Positions 20,951 through 32,499 of a DNA stretch of 64,000 nt are shown here, piece by piece. The stretch is from Maniola hyperantus (Eukaryota > Arthropoda > Insecta > Lepidoptera > Nymphalidae). Location of the stretch: contig NC_048547.1 of assembly GCF_902806685.2 (NCBI RefSeq), positions 310,001 through 374,000 on the forward strand, read 5' to 3'. A program made the translations under genes and the position numbers. Position 1 is the stretch's first letter. Each line of letters opens with the position of its first letter. The notes beneath the pieces are model-generated. The model saw only the letters and a program-made list of their open reading frames with translations, was not told the origin of the DNA and ran no database searches.

Positions 20951-21133
20951 TAGTAGGTATAAGTCCCGCAAATTGCTTTTGCATCATTGTCTCATTAACA
21001 TCGAAATGACGTCATTTTGACGTCAGACAAAATAAAAATATACCATCAGCTCGAAACTTCAGTCAGTAGTGCTGACGTCACTAAAATGGCGGCCACGAGC
21101 ATTAGCAATTTACGGGGCTTATACCTACTTATA
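20951..21133. mobile_element. Family E MITE (GTATAAGTCCCGC ends)
   Basis: Left AGTAGGTATAAGTCCCGCAA, right inverse TTTACGGGGCTTATACCTAC. The middle has GACGTCATTTTGACGTCAG and ACCATCAGCTCGAAACTTCA. Relatives: 28093-28205 (partial, reverse) and 55450-55798 (interrupted). Confidence 0.7.
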
Positions 21134-22470
21134 TGTGATTTTTGATAATTTACATTCGTTCGTTAGCTGTTTCATCGAAAGTTATCACGAATTGATTAAT
21201 AAACTCGTTAGGTACAATTCAAAGGGTTCACCGTTGCACGGTATAGCTAAATAATTTAAACCTTGATGTTGGATTGATTTTAGACGCACCAAGTCATCGC
21301 ATTACTAATGTATGAAGAAGTCCACAAAGTACGGAGCAAGGAGCAAGTTTTAATTGCGAACGTCATTCCTCCTCGTGACAAGTGACAGCGTTTCTTACAA
21401 GTTCATCTCAAGTTATAACTAGAATTGTCCGCAATACCCGAGCTTGTCCTTTGAAATTGTTATTCAAATTTCATAATAACTGTATTTCACGATGTACTCG
21501 TACTGTAGTACCGGAATGTAGCTAATTCTGTTGTACTGAAATGATAGGTCTTAAGGTATTGCTTTGCTGTTCATAATGCTCCCAGCAGAAAAGGATAGCG
21601 TTAGGTTCAGAACTTTAGACCTATTAATTAAGTCAGATTCGGAATTACCCACATTTTTTAAATTTTCTTATGTGCCCCCCTCCCCCAAATTTATTTATCC
21701 ATGTTAGGTAGGTACATGTCCATGTTGGGTCACAGAAGTTTGTGTGCTTACAAAATTTCAACTTAATCGGTCCTGTCCGCGGGTAGATTTGGCGCAATCT
21801 GGCTGTAACAGACAGACAGACAGACACTGCACGAGTGATCCTATGAGGTTTTCGTTTTTAATTTGAACGTACCAGTAACCTAACTCCTAAGCGAACAATA
21901 ACCTACACATTCATGATCAACCTATCGCTGTTTCACTACTGAGACGGTTCTCCTCTCAGAATGAGAAGGGTTTGGCCTTTGTCCACCACGCTGACAAAGT
22001 GCGGATTGGCAGAAAAAAAAAACATACGTGAGAACTTAATAAATTGTATAAGCGTATGGGCCAACATGCAAGAACAATTATTCACGAATATCCACTGACA
22101 TTAATAAAAGAGAAATAAAGCACCGCAAAACTGAAAAATACACCGCGAAAGTTTCCGAATGAATAAAGTTTTCTCTTGACTCAAGCGCCGTGCATCTCAT
22201 GAAAGTTGAACCGAAATCCGCCAGTTCTGAGAGTTGATGTTAAATTACCTAAGTTGATCTCTTCCCCCTCAACCGTTGTTACATGTTAGCGGTTCGTGTA
22301 ATTTCTTCGGAACACGCTCGGTTCATTCCTTTGAGTATAATATTATGGATATAAAGAGTTCGATCACCAACTTTCCTTAGCCTTAACAGTTAACACCATG
22401 GGGATTTGTGGTAAGTGGGTATTATTTTGCTCTTTGAAAAGTGTTATGGTGATTACGTAAGTATCTACAT
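21134..22470. other. AT-rich DNA with repeat scraps
   Basis: 21640-21870 is a family G-like fragment ending in GACAGACAGACAGACAC and GATCCTATGAGGTTTTCG. 21918-22012 is a family C scrap. No gene seen. Confidence 0.45.
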
Positions 22471-22545
22471 ACTAGCTGATAGCTGATGCCCGCGATTATG
22501 TACTCGTGGATTTAGGTTTTTAAAAATCTCTAACAAGAAGGCTTT

Positions 22546-22920
22546 GGCCGTGGCTAGTTACCACCCTATAGGCAAAGCCGTGCCGCCAAGCGATTTGGCG
22601 TTTCGGTACGATGCCGTGTAGCAACCAAAGGGGTGTGGGTTTAATAAAAATTGCGATACCCCTTCCAGCGGGCTGATTCGCTAACTCTGTGTTTAACGCT
22701 GAATGATAGCCATCGAGCTTTTGACATTGGTTGGTTCTGCTTAAAATAATTTTTCGTAGAAAACCTTCAATGGATATAAAATTAATGTCAAATGAGCTCA
22801 GTGGCTATCATTCAGTGTTGGACACTGAGTTAGCGAATCAGTAGGCAGGTTAGCTCGCTTCTATCTTAGACAGCACCATCACTTACCACCAGGTAAGATT
22901 GCAGAAAAAAATCCACTGCT
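22546..22920 (+). repeat. Family D SINE interrupted by a MITE
   Basis: 22546-22668 and 22846-22920 together match the body of the complete family D SINE at 24969-25288 (TTGGCCGTGGCTAGTTACCA, ACGATGCCGTGTAGCAACCA, CATCACTTACCACCAGGTAA). The break is at CCTTCCAG. Confidence 0.7.
22669..22845. mobile_element. 177-bp MITE inserted in a SINE, CAG target duplication
   Basis: Left CTGATTCGCTAACTCTGTGT..GAATGATAGCCA, right inverse GGCTATCATTCAGTGTTGGA..GTTAGCGAATCAG. CAG flanks both sides (22666-22668, 22846-22848). The host SINE is seen uninterrupted at 25180, which fixes the ends. Relatives: 7574-7750, scraps at 23340-23390 and 54234-54270. Confidence 0.75.
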
Positions 22921-23700
22921 GCTGGGGGAGGGGGTTCGATGCTCCTACGTTGATCACGTTCGCGTTAGTTAAAACTATAATTAATTAGATGGTTCCCTAT
23001 ACGACTAGCAACAATTAATTCATGATAATGGTCCATTATTTAGCTTGCAATCAACTCTGCGCCGAGAAGAACTGAATATTATATTATTTTCACTTTAACT
23101 TGCACTTGCAGTATTCCTACGAGAAAAATGAGAATTTATAATGTGAACATTATGAACTAAAGCACGAACAAGAAAGCTATATTCAGGTATTTACTTATCA
23201 CACAACTGTTTTAGTTATAATAAACTGGTTGAGTTAAATTAAAAAAAAAAGTTATAATTAATCGTAAATTATTATCTAACTAGAATGTTTTGAGCATTGA
23301 ATGTTTTCTAAGAAAAGCTATTTTAATATCACTCAGTGAAGCAGCAATGTAGGAGCAACCATGTCAAATGAGCTCAGGTTAGCGAATCACCCCCCCCCCC
23401 CCCCCCCCTTCCTAGAAGAGCCGAACTGTATTCTACTAAAACAACACTCCAAACTCTATTCTTATAATAGCAAGCGAACTCTATGCAATTGAACCTGTAT
23501 TTCTTAAACCGAAGTGTTTTCGAAGGATATTACAAATTCAAACGATATTACAACCTCTCCGACGCGGCGTAATGAAATTTCGACTCAAGTCCTCGACTCG
23601 TAAGATTTAATTAAAGTTGATATCAAAATTCGGCCACTCGAAACCTTTGCTCCGAAGGTGCCTCGCTGAATTTATTATTAAAGAAGGCAACGAATATCCA
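22921..23700. other. AT-rich DNA with a poly-C run
   Basis: 23390-23408 is 19 C in a row, directly after a MITE scrap (TCAAATGAGCTCAGGTTAGC). No gene seen. Confidence 0.5.
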
Positions 23701-24180
23701 TTATGAAATTATAGGTGTCTGCGCCGCAAGATGTTTTGCATACATGTCACGGACACTAGCACGAGGACTCGTCTCCTCAAGCCGCGTGACAGCCTTCTCG
23801 TCAATGAACACCGATTTTTTCGAGATTTCTGAACCTAAAAAGAAACTAGAAATCGTCGCGTATACATGCATAAACATTTTTTTGACTTTGTAGTGGATTT
23901 GGATTTTGGAAGTCGGTTCTTGGAATATAATTTTCATTAGGTCAGATATAAAATATGAGAGATAATCGGAATGCAGCTTAGTTTTACAACTAAAACAAAA
24001 AAAACCGGTCAAGTGCGAGTCAATTCGCGCACTCAGGGTTCCGTACTACAATCGTATTTATGCCTAAAAGTAAATAAAAATCTGTTTTAGAATGTACAAG
24101 TAAATTCCTTTGAACAGACAACAAAGTGATCCTATAAGGGTTCCGTTTTTCCTTTTGAGGTGCGGAACCCTAAAAAAACA
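23701..24180. repeat. Family G repeat, variant copy
   Basis: Contains AACCGGTCAAGTGCGAGTCA, AGGGTTCCGTACTACAATCG and AAGTGATCCTATAAGGGTTC. The antisense 103-codon open frame at 23701-24012 lies within or next to the repeat and has no domain. Confidence 0.55.
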
Positions 24181-24876
24181 GCAATATAGTATATAGTACT
24201 ATCGCAGTAACCTTAAACTAGTGTTCAGGTCCTGAGCTGATAAACTCGTAGATTTAATGCGCGTGTTTCCTCCCGGAGGAGAGTTATTGGCACATTAACC
24301 GCTCCCGGAGGAGTTTAGTTAATGAGTCCAGGTGGCACACGGACGTTGCTGTGTACCTCCTTATCCTTATACTAGATAGGTATAGCGTAGGTATATCGAT
24401 TGAAATACCTGAGAAAAGTACTCATCTTATTATTTCTACTTGTATATGTCGGCAGCGCCGTCTATCTGTTGTAAACAGTTCGCTCATTGAATATCACGTC
24501 ATCGTCCCCACCGTCGTTGTGAGACTATAAAATCAGACACGCTGTGCGTAGTGATTCATTATTCGTGTGACTCTTTCCAAGGGTACTTCCTGTTTGTTGG
24601 GCTAGTTAATGTTGTGGTGTGCTAGCTTAGCTGGTTGGTCTGGGACCGGTATGGGGATGGAGGAGCCGTTTTAAGTAGGGACCTATCACCTAGGTAGGCT
24701 TCGATAGTGTTGTCTAGTCATAGGAGACTTTGTCGTCATGACTCATAAATGAGGGTACCTATAGTTTGTGTTGTCTTTCGTAGTGCAAGAATATTGTTAG
24801 TGCGCCCACGAAGGCTCGGTTAAATCTAATATGTTGTAATCCTGACTTATTCCGATCAATCATCATCTTTATGAAG
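24181..24876. other. DNA without recognised features
   Basis: Mixed composition; a duplicated CTCCCGGAGGAG word is at 24272 and 24303. No gene or repeat family recognised. Confidence 0.4.
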
Positions 24877-24884
24877 GCAGCAGG

Positions 24885-25358
24885 CAGTGGCGTGCAACTC
24901 ATAGAGGCATAAAAGCGCTGCTTACCCAAGAAATAGTTAACTCAGTTGAAATTGCTCAATGCTTTTTGACGACCTCCCTGGCGCAGTGGTGAGCGCTGTG
25001 GTCTTAAGAGTGGGAGGTCCCGGGTTCGATTCCTGGCAGGGGTTTGGAATTTTATAATTTCTAAATTTCTGGTCTGGTCTGGTGGGAGGCTTCGGCCGTG
25101 CCGCCAAGCGATTTAGCGTTCCGGTACGATGCCGTGTAGAAACCAAAGGGGTATGGGTTTAATAAAAACTGCCGTACCCCTTCCAGGTTAGCCCGCTATC
25201 ATCTTAGACTGCATCATCACTTACCACCAGGTGAGATTGCAGTCAAGGGCTAACTTGTATCTGAATAAAAAAAAAAAAAAAAAAAAAATGCTCATTATCC
25301 TTTGGCTTGCTTACCTAACTTATGCTTACCCTGGCTTTAAACCCTATGCACGCCACTG
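24885..25358. mobile_element. hAT-type MITE with 8-bp target duplication and a nested SINE
   Basis: Ends CAGTGGCGTGC and GCACGCCACTG are perfect inverted repeats, and GCAGCAGG flanks both sides exactly (24877-24884 and 25359-25366). CAGTG-type ends with 8-bp duplications are typical of the hAT superfamily. A family D SINE (24969-25288) sits inside. A second copy without SINE is at 49407-49571. Confidence 0.85.
24969..25288 (+). repeat. Family D tRNA-derived SINE, complete with poly(A) tail
   Basis: tRNA-like head with A-box-like TGGCGCAGTGGTGAGC and B-box-like CGGGTTCGATTCC, a body with GGCTTCGGCCGTG and GGTACGATGCCGTGTAGAAA, and an A run at 25266-25288. Other copies: 46083-46395 (-), mirror 47341-47653 (+), 49864-49960, 50816-51005, head only at 30860-30925 (-). 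Confidence 0.75.
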
Positions 25359-25366
25359 GCAGCAGG

Positions 25367-26983
25367 TATATCCCGACATATATGAATAGAAGCGTTGTTT
25401 ACATAATATAGAAGCAATTTTTATACTGAACCGTTAGTAGGTACTATTATATTATATTCTGCATTGATGTTGGAATCCCCCTTAGGATATTCTGTGACTG
25501 AACTATTTATTACTCTGACATGTACATTTTTGACACTTAAAGGTATCTTAATAAAATCCAGTTGACAATCGGCAATTCATTAAGTGGTATACCTAATTAA
25601 TATCATCGATGTACGTGAAAAATGGTATACATTTTGTGAAAATTTCCACTCTATTCAGGTTCATGAGATACAGTCCGCTAACGGACAAACGGACAGATGG
25701 ACGGACGGAACTACGACGTACTGTGGAGGTGGAGGCTTAGTAATAGCCCGTTCGCAGCCTTCAATTACGGAACCCTAAAAACTAGATGATGCTCGCAATT
25801 TCGTCGCATAATTTAGAAAATCGTGTTAAAAGGCGAGGTTGAAAGTTAGCTATCTTAGCAAGGCAAGAAGCTGTCATGATTGTCATGAACTTATGCATGT
25901 AGATGTGATTTGCGCAGCGGTCGCCAGGGGGCGCTGACGACGCCATTAGCGCGCCACGCCGGAAGCACATTGCGACGTCTCCCGCGCTCTTCATATTTGA
26001 TAACATTCTCCATTAGCATTATCAAAATTCAAGACATCTTGTTGGCATAGAATAGTTATGCAACAATGTACGATAGTTTTCACATAGCTTTGTTTATACA
26101 TGAACTAGCTGATGCCCGCAACTTCGTCCGCGTGGATTTAGGTTTTAAAAAATCCCGTGAGAGCTCTTTGATTTTTCCGGGATAAAAAGTAGCCTATGTC
26201 ACTCTCCAGGTCTATACCCATGTAAAAATTACGTCGAACCGTTGCTCCGTTGCGACGTTATTTCAAAAAAAAAAAAACGCTTTTTTAGTATGAGAGACCA
26301 TTAGGTATAGACTACGTTTGTTACAACCCGTGCTCTGTAGTGAGCCGGCGATGGGTTGATCATTACGGTGCGATGACAGATATGTAAATTCTAAACATAG
26401 TTGTTTACATGAACAGGATTTCACCCAAGTACGTGGAGCGATACATTAGTATTGATTGGCTCACAGTTGGACATACGCCAGCTCACACGAGCACCAGTTG
26501 GGTATGTTTGCCGGATTAGGTTCCCACTCAGCCGTCACGTTGATCTAGCGTTCATTACGGCGATCTGTGATCGAGTGCCTCAATGACTATCGCCTCATAT
26601 GTCCACTGCTGAACACAAGTCTCTATAGACATCTGCACATTCCACGATCTTGACAGGCATCATCATCACCAACAACAATCGATAGAGCTTTTTTATGAGG
26701 CCCATCGGACATTACTAATTTAGTTTGGTTCCTTGCCTCGAAAAACGATAGACTCCTCACTTATGAACAAGTCGCAGGGAACAGCTGGACTCATGCAGCG
26801 CAACACTGTGGTGTGACTGGCGCGTGGAAACCACTACAAAAGACCTATGTCCAGCAGTGGACATCTATCGATAGTTATTACACAATGGTTCTATAATTAC
26901 AATGTACCATACACCCCCAACCCCCATTCTTGAATGCGACATCCATAACGCGCGAGTGCGTTATATATATAGATGTCGCACAG
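25367..26983. other. Repeat scraps without genes
   Basis: 25600-25785 family G end (GGACGGACGG, ACGGAACCCTAAAA). 26104-26270 family B (minus). 26325-26362 family C scrap. 26590-26870 two family F LINE tails, one antisense and one sense, each with the GTCCA(C/G)(C/T)(T/A)G(C/T)TG end. 25905-26000 is GC-rich but without splice support. Confidence 0.5.
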
Positions 26984-27114
26984 GTGCGCCGCGCGACGTG
27001 CTGCAGAGCTATCGTCTCATGCTAATTAACGAACAATGGGAACAATCGCAGAGAGCAGGACTGCGCGCCTCACCAGCTCCAAGTCACGAGCGACGTGCGG
27101 ACGTGACTATTTAG
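26984..27114 (+). CDS. Possible terminal exon of an unknown gene
   Basis: A GC-rich patch follows a good acceptor (GATGTCGCACAG) and stays open for 43 codons to TAG at 27112-27114. It encodes a hydrophilic stretch with RDVLQSYRLMLINEQWEQSQ, not recognised. It cannot follow the SH2-core exon in phase. No partner exon found, and a hairpin of TGCGACATC / GATGTCGCA just upstream suggests that it may instead be an old repeat. Confidence 0.15.
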
Positions 27115-28705
27115 TTTATTTCTGAAACTAAAACTAAACAATTCGTATTGAAAAAACTAAACTGCTCTGCCAAAAAACGAACTAAAATGTGAAAAAACAA
27201 CATTTGAAAATGGCGTCATATAGCCGCCATATTGAATTTTTTCAAAAAATTTATAGTTAGTGTCACTTGAAATAACGTAAGGAGTCTGACATCCCAAAAC
27301 ATCCAAACCTGTTCAGGCATTTAGAAGTTATGATGAAGTAAAAAACTCCCAACAATAACGTTACTGCCCAAAAAAAGGCGTGTATTAAATAATGTAAATT
27401 TTTTTTATAAATAGTGATAATTATTTTGATGTGTGTTTTACAAAACGAAAAAGCTAAATTGCAGTCAAAAGTCTCTCATATTTTTAAAAATACATGGTCT
27501 CGCGTCTCTCAAGTTTTCGCCTCTTTTAGACTATGATTAAGTTTTTAAAAATCCCGAGGGAACTCTTTGATTTTCCGGGATAAAAAGTAGCCTATATCAC
27601 TCTCCAGGTCTTTTCTATACTTTTTTGTACATAGGCCGCATGATTACGTAACTAGCAAGGTTTGTAATTCTGCAACTTTACGTCCAGTACAACGCCTTCG
27701 TTTGTATGTTGTGGCACAAATTTAATCTGTGCCGGTGCCGTCTGCTCATCCTTCCCCAGCTTCCCCAATTCTCAGCCGATAATGGCTTTCCGATTCGTTA
27801 ACCTACTTCACACTTTTAACAATCCGCGTTGTACAAAGATATTATGGAATTGTTTAGCTTCATTAAACCTTTTGTCTCATGGCTTCGCGCTCACGAAGCC
27901 TGGGTGGTTAGTACGGGGTTTTTAATATCACCATCGTTGATAGAATTCGAGCGTCAAAACGCAATAACATTTTATTTATTTACTAGCTTATGCTCGTGAC
28001 TTCGTCCGCGTGAACTACACAAATTTCAAACCCCTATTTTACCCCCTTGGGGTTGAATTTTCAAAAATCCTTTCTTAACGGATGTATTATGAAGTTTCGA
28101 GCTGATGGTATATTTTTATTTCGGCTGACGTTAAAATGACGTCATTTCGATGTTAATGACACATGGTTCCAGCGAAATAGCAATTTGCGGGACTTATACA
28201 ACAAACCACTTCAGGTACCTAGAGTTCGACACTCGAAATATATTATAAACGTTGATGAATTGTAAATTCTTGTACTAAGCCTGCTGCTTTACTTTTTGCT
28301 CAAGTCACATTATTCGAAATGGCTTTTTAAGGAAGTCAAGCATTTTAATAGAAATAGGATATTACGAGTGAGAGTAGGTACTCGTTCCTGGTATTCGCTA
28401 GTCTACGATTCTGATTGCCTCAAGAGTCAAGCTTTATCTACACAGAAATGGATTTATTTACGTTTTCTGGGAAACATGCAGCTTGCAGCTCAAGCATCTT
28501 TCTCGCGTTGCATCGTCAAAGCGTTTTTGTCGCACTGGTTGCGCTTGGGTGTTGGTTTTCATTATTATTACACTGAAATCTTAACCATACTACTACAGTC
28601 CAAGACTATGTAAATGATAAGAAAGCTTGGATTTGACTCGCTCCAGCAATGCACGGGGCTGCAATTGCTTGTACCTACTGTATGGTATAATAATAATATT
28701 GTAAA
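27115..28705. other. AT-rich DNA with repeat fragments
   Basis: 27210-27340 repeat scrap shared with 4195-4345. 27536-27615 family B. 27982-28092 family A (minus) abutting 28093-28205 family E. The 105-codon open frame at 28296-28613 has no domain. Confidence 0.5.
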
Positions 28706-28860
28706 TTGATCACTTGAAAGAGCAACTGCCGACTTTCTTGCTGGTTCTGCTCGGTAGGAAACGGCATTCAGAACCAGTGGTAAATTAAATTAGTTGACGA
28801 TTCAAAAGCACTTGTAAAAGTTTACTTGAATAAAAATATATTCTATTCTATTTTATTCTA
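28706..28860 (+). repeat. Family H SINE tail
   Basis: GAGCAACTGCCGACTTTCTT, CGGCATTCAGAACCAGTGG, AAGCACTTGTAAAAGTTTAC and TTGAATAAAAATATATTCTA. Others: 6910-7010, 10985-11115, 34090-34160, 58180-58260 and 59704-59810 (-). Confidence 0.65.
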
Positions 28861-28937
28861 TACGCGAACTCCATTTTGTATCAGATACGATTGAATGCCG
28901 TATAAATTAAATAATTCTTGTCTAAAAAGCCTTTAAG

Positions 28938-29200
28938 CCTAGTGGTTGAGACGTCCACCTCATATCCGCCGCTGAAGTTCTGCGTTCTAAGCAATTATCA
29001 CGTGCTTTAACGGTGAAGGAAAACATCGTGAAGAAATCTGCATGCCTGAAATATGTATCTCCATGTTCTCAAAGGTGTGTGAAGTCTGTGAATCCGCACT
29101 TGGCCAGCTTCGCAAACTATGGCCAAACCCTTCTCATTCTGAGAGGAAAGCCGTGCTATAAATGAGCCATCTTTGGGTAATGATGATGATGATGATGACC
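28938..29200 (+). repeat. Family C SINE ending in a GAT microsatellite
   Basis: TAGTGGTTGAGACGTCCACC head, GAAGGAAAACATCGTGAAGA and TTCTCAAAGGTGTGTGAAGT body, and an ATGATGATGATGATG tail. Confidence 0.7.
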
Positions 29201-29595
29201 CTATCTTTATCTTGTATCTATGGCAGTATCTTTAATTTTAAAATAATAGATAAGTTTTCATAAAAGGAGAATAAATCCTACTTAATTATGTTTTATAAGT
29301 AGAGAGAATGCAAGTTTGTAAATACAAGCGCCTCGCATTATGATGGCAGTTACAGCGGAGTTGCAGACCGCGGAAACTTTGTAAATTGGTAAAGGTGAAA
29401 ACTATGTCACGAAGAAGACAATTAGTAGTTCCCAAACTACAGAGAAAGGAGCTGAAATATGAAGTATATATACAAGAAGTTGCTACATATAACACAGTTT
29501 ATTGTGGCGCTTCTCTAAGAGGTATTTTGGCTTCAATATTTAAGTGGAGGAAACGCCGGGATTACTAAATCCTAGTTATAATATGAGCGGGTTTT
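29201..29595. other. AT-rich DNA, no gene seen
   Basis: A 60-codon frame at 29386-29568 is rich in Lys and Arg but has no splice or repeat support. Confidence 0.35.
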
Positions 29596-30055
29596 TTTTA
29601 GGGTTCCGTACCTCAAAAGGAAAAACGGAACCCTTATAGGATCACTTTGTTGTCTGTCTGTCTGTCTGCCTGTCTGTCTGTCTGTCCGTCTGTCTGTCAA
29701 GAAACCTACAGGGTACTTCCCGTTTACCTAGAATCATGAAATTTGGCAGGTAGGTTGACCTTATAACTGACCTTTGGGGAAAAATCTGAAAACCGTGAAT
29801 TTAGGGTTAGATCACACAAAAAATATTAAATTGTGGTCATGAACTAATAATTAGCATTTTCAACTTTGGAAGTGAGTGACTATATCAAGTGGGGTATCAT
29901 ATGAAAGGTCTTTACCTGTACATTCTAAAACAGATTTTTACTTATTTTTATGCATCATAGTTTTTGAATTATCGTGCAAAATGTCGAAAAAATACGACTG
30001 TAGTACGGAACCCTCATTGCACGAGCCTGACTCGCACTTGGCCGGTTTTTTTTTC
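29596..30055 (+). repeat. Family G interspersed repeat, longest uninterrupted copy
   Basis: From AGGGTTCCGTACCTCAAAAG through a GTCT run, GAATCATGAAATTTGGCAGG, TATCAAGTGGGGTATCATAT and TTTACCTGTACATTCTAAAA to TGACTCGCACTTGGCCGG. It serves as the empty-site reference for the nested insertion at 38.1 kb. Other pieces: 23940-24180, 30640-30800, 37912-38490, 41280-41525 and 56230-56390. Confidence 0.7.
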
Positions 30056-32371
30056 CCTAGCAACCGATTAAAGGTTTTTTTTTAATTTATAGACTAGCGC
30101 TTGGCTGCAATCAGACCTGGTGGGTGGCAAGCACAGATTAGAGACTTCTCTAATCTGTGGTGGCAAGTGATGATGCAGCCTAAGATGGAGCGCGCTTGCC
30201 TAGAAGATGCCTATTCACTCTTGACTTGAAGGTACCCATATTATAATTGGTTTAGGTAACTATATTCTATGACGAACTCAAATAAGTCTATTGAACTACT
30301 AGCTGATGCCCGCGACTTCGTCCGCGTGGATTTACGTTTTTCAAAATCCCGCGGGAACTATTTGATTTTCCGGGATAATATTAAGTCGGGATTTCAGTGT
30401 TTTAAAACACAAGATGCTAGGACAAACTGTAATAACAAACCACTCGTATAAACTAAAAACTAAAAAGGCTTCCTTGGTGTGCAGCGAAGAGTTGCTCCTT
30501 TGTTTGGCAGAGCAAACGAAATAGGTCAGTTTTCTCTGTGCATGCAAAGGTAACACAATCGCGGCACAAATGACTACTGCGAAAAGCAACACCAAGAGTT
30601 GACGCGGTGAAAATTGGACCAATTCGAAAAGATTTTTCGGATTCCGTATATTCAGAGAAAAGAAGGAATTCTCATAGGATCACGTCGTTGTCTGTCTGTA
30701 GTGTCTGTCAAGAGCAATCAAGGGAATCAAAACCTATAGAGTACTTCCCGTTGACCTAGAATCATTAAATTTGACAGGTAGCACAAGTAAAGGGAAAAAT
30801 CCGAAAACCAGATATGTTGGTATATCAACTTAGAAGTTTAGAAAAAAATCCTAAGCTGTCCCGGCTAGGAATCGAACCCGGATCATCCTAGTTAGAAGAC
30901 CACAGCCTTCACCAATGCACCAGAAAAGCCGACACCTAAAATATTATTAGAAAAATTGAACCCATTACTATTTATGATCACTTTATCAACGGTAGAACAT
31001 TGCAAATACAAAAATACAAGAAAATACATGTAATGCAAAATCAGAATCTCAGAAATAGATAAGTCCCATCGCAGTCCCAGTAAAGAAGTTACCTCTCATC
31101 CGAGAGAGGTTCCCATTTCTTCGGCACGTACCACAAAATATATGGCGCAAATTGTTGGCGCATAGTTTCAGCGCCTCGCTACATACTGCGTCACGTAGCG
31201 GGACTCTAACTCCCGACTCCTGACACCTCGCCACCTTGCGCGCGACGGGCGCGGAGGGAAATCATATTAAATAATTACATTTTGTAGTTCCCAGCCAACT
31301 TTATTACGGGCACATTAATTCTAATTTACATTGTAATTATTATGTTAAGTCAATTATTATTAACTAGCGGCCGTCCGCTGCTTTGCTCCCGTGGTAATTT
31401 AAATCGGGCTTCTTTCCTTGTCTATATTATGAAGTCAAACTGCCTCGATGGTTTAGGGGTTAGTATCTTCGACTTAAACTTAGCTAATTAGAAGAAAGAA
31501 AGAAGAAAGAAAAACGTTTATTTTTTAAGGCTGTACCACACATTACCAGCTAGACCTGGTTAGGTTAGGTTATCCCGGCGCCTCTTATACTTGAGTAGTA
31601 ATTAGTTAATTAGTTACCAGTCCCCCCCCCCCCTCCTTTAATGGTGTAGTACTAAGCCCATTACCTAACCTAGAGACCACCGACCACCGTTGCTGCATCA
31701 TTCGTCAATGAAGTGGTGGTTTGAAGATTGGTTGCGCAAGGTTCCTCTATAGGATACATACTGGATTAAGACCAAACCATTCTCATTGTAAGAGGACATC
31801 CGTGCTCAGTAGTGAGGTGGCGATGGGTTGATAATGAATACAATGGAACTGGTACTCGTAAATAACGCGACATTTTAAGTTTTCCATTTCGTGAACTGAG
31901 TGACGCAAAGAAAAAACCAAAACAAGAAAAAACAAATGAATTAAAGTTTTCAAAACATAAAAGCATGAGTAAATAGCTGTATAAATTTGAAATTGGAATT
32001 CCTAACCAACAAGGAGATATTTGAGATCAAAGTGGCCAGTACGACAAAACGCCAATTTCATATGTAAGGACCTAATATAATTAGATACTCAGTCCCACTA
32101 AATATTTCTGTACTTTACGCCATACTTGCATACGTTTGGCGGCGCAAAGTGCCTCTATAGGATACATAGCTTTATAATAGCTCTAAACAAGCCTCTATAT
32201 ACATTTATCATCCTCGCTCGCGAAGGGATTCAACTTCACACGCAAGTCGGCGCCAAGCACACTCGGTAATAGCTTTATAACTCGCTCAAGTACCTGCATA
32301 AGTGCGAAAAGTTTACAAGCAATTCTCGCAAACTCACTTGGGATGTTTTGATGCCGCCCTTGTGAGGAGTT
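30056..32371. other. Repeat scraps without genes
   Basis: 30110-30240 SINE scrap (GATGCAGCCTAAGATGGAGC). 30299-30385 family B. 30640-30800 family G. 30860-30925 a family D head in minus orientation (GGAATCGAACCCGGAT). 31490-31510 AGAA run. 31622-31633 C run. No gene seen. Confidence 0.5.
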
Positions 32372-32460
32372 TATTGTAATGACGTGTCGCACTATTGTAA
32401 TGACGTGTCGCACTATTGTAATGACGTGTCGCACTATTGTAATGACGTGTCGCACTATTG
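32372..32460. repeat. 21-bp minisatellite, four units
   Basis: Four identical units of TATTGTAATGACGTGTCGCAC (32372-32455) and a partial fifth. The unit length is a multiple of three, so the antisense frame shows a repeated heptapeptide; I see no sign that it is coding. Confidence 0.9.
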
Positions 32461-32499
32461 ACGTGGAAAACAATGTAAAAAGTTAGGTTATGCTGAATT

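Noticed and set aside
23701..24012. 103-codon antisense frame as a gene
   Set aside because: Overlaps family G repeat sequence, no domain, no splice signals considered convincing.
26984..27114. Alternative last exon of the SH2 gene
   Set aside because: Its open frame needs one base from the previous exon, whereas the SH2-core exon ends in phase 0; the phase-0 reading meets a stop within 14 codons.
28296..28613. 105-codon plus-strand frame as a gene
   Set aside because: AT-rich codon use, no domain, no repeat or splice evidence; length is within chance for 64 kb.
32195..32473. Protein with a repeated RHVITIV heptapeptide
   Set aside because: The repeat is a 21-bp DNA minisatellite; flanking codons show no protein-like pattern.
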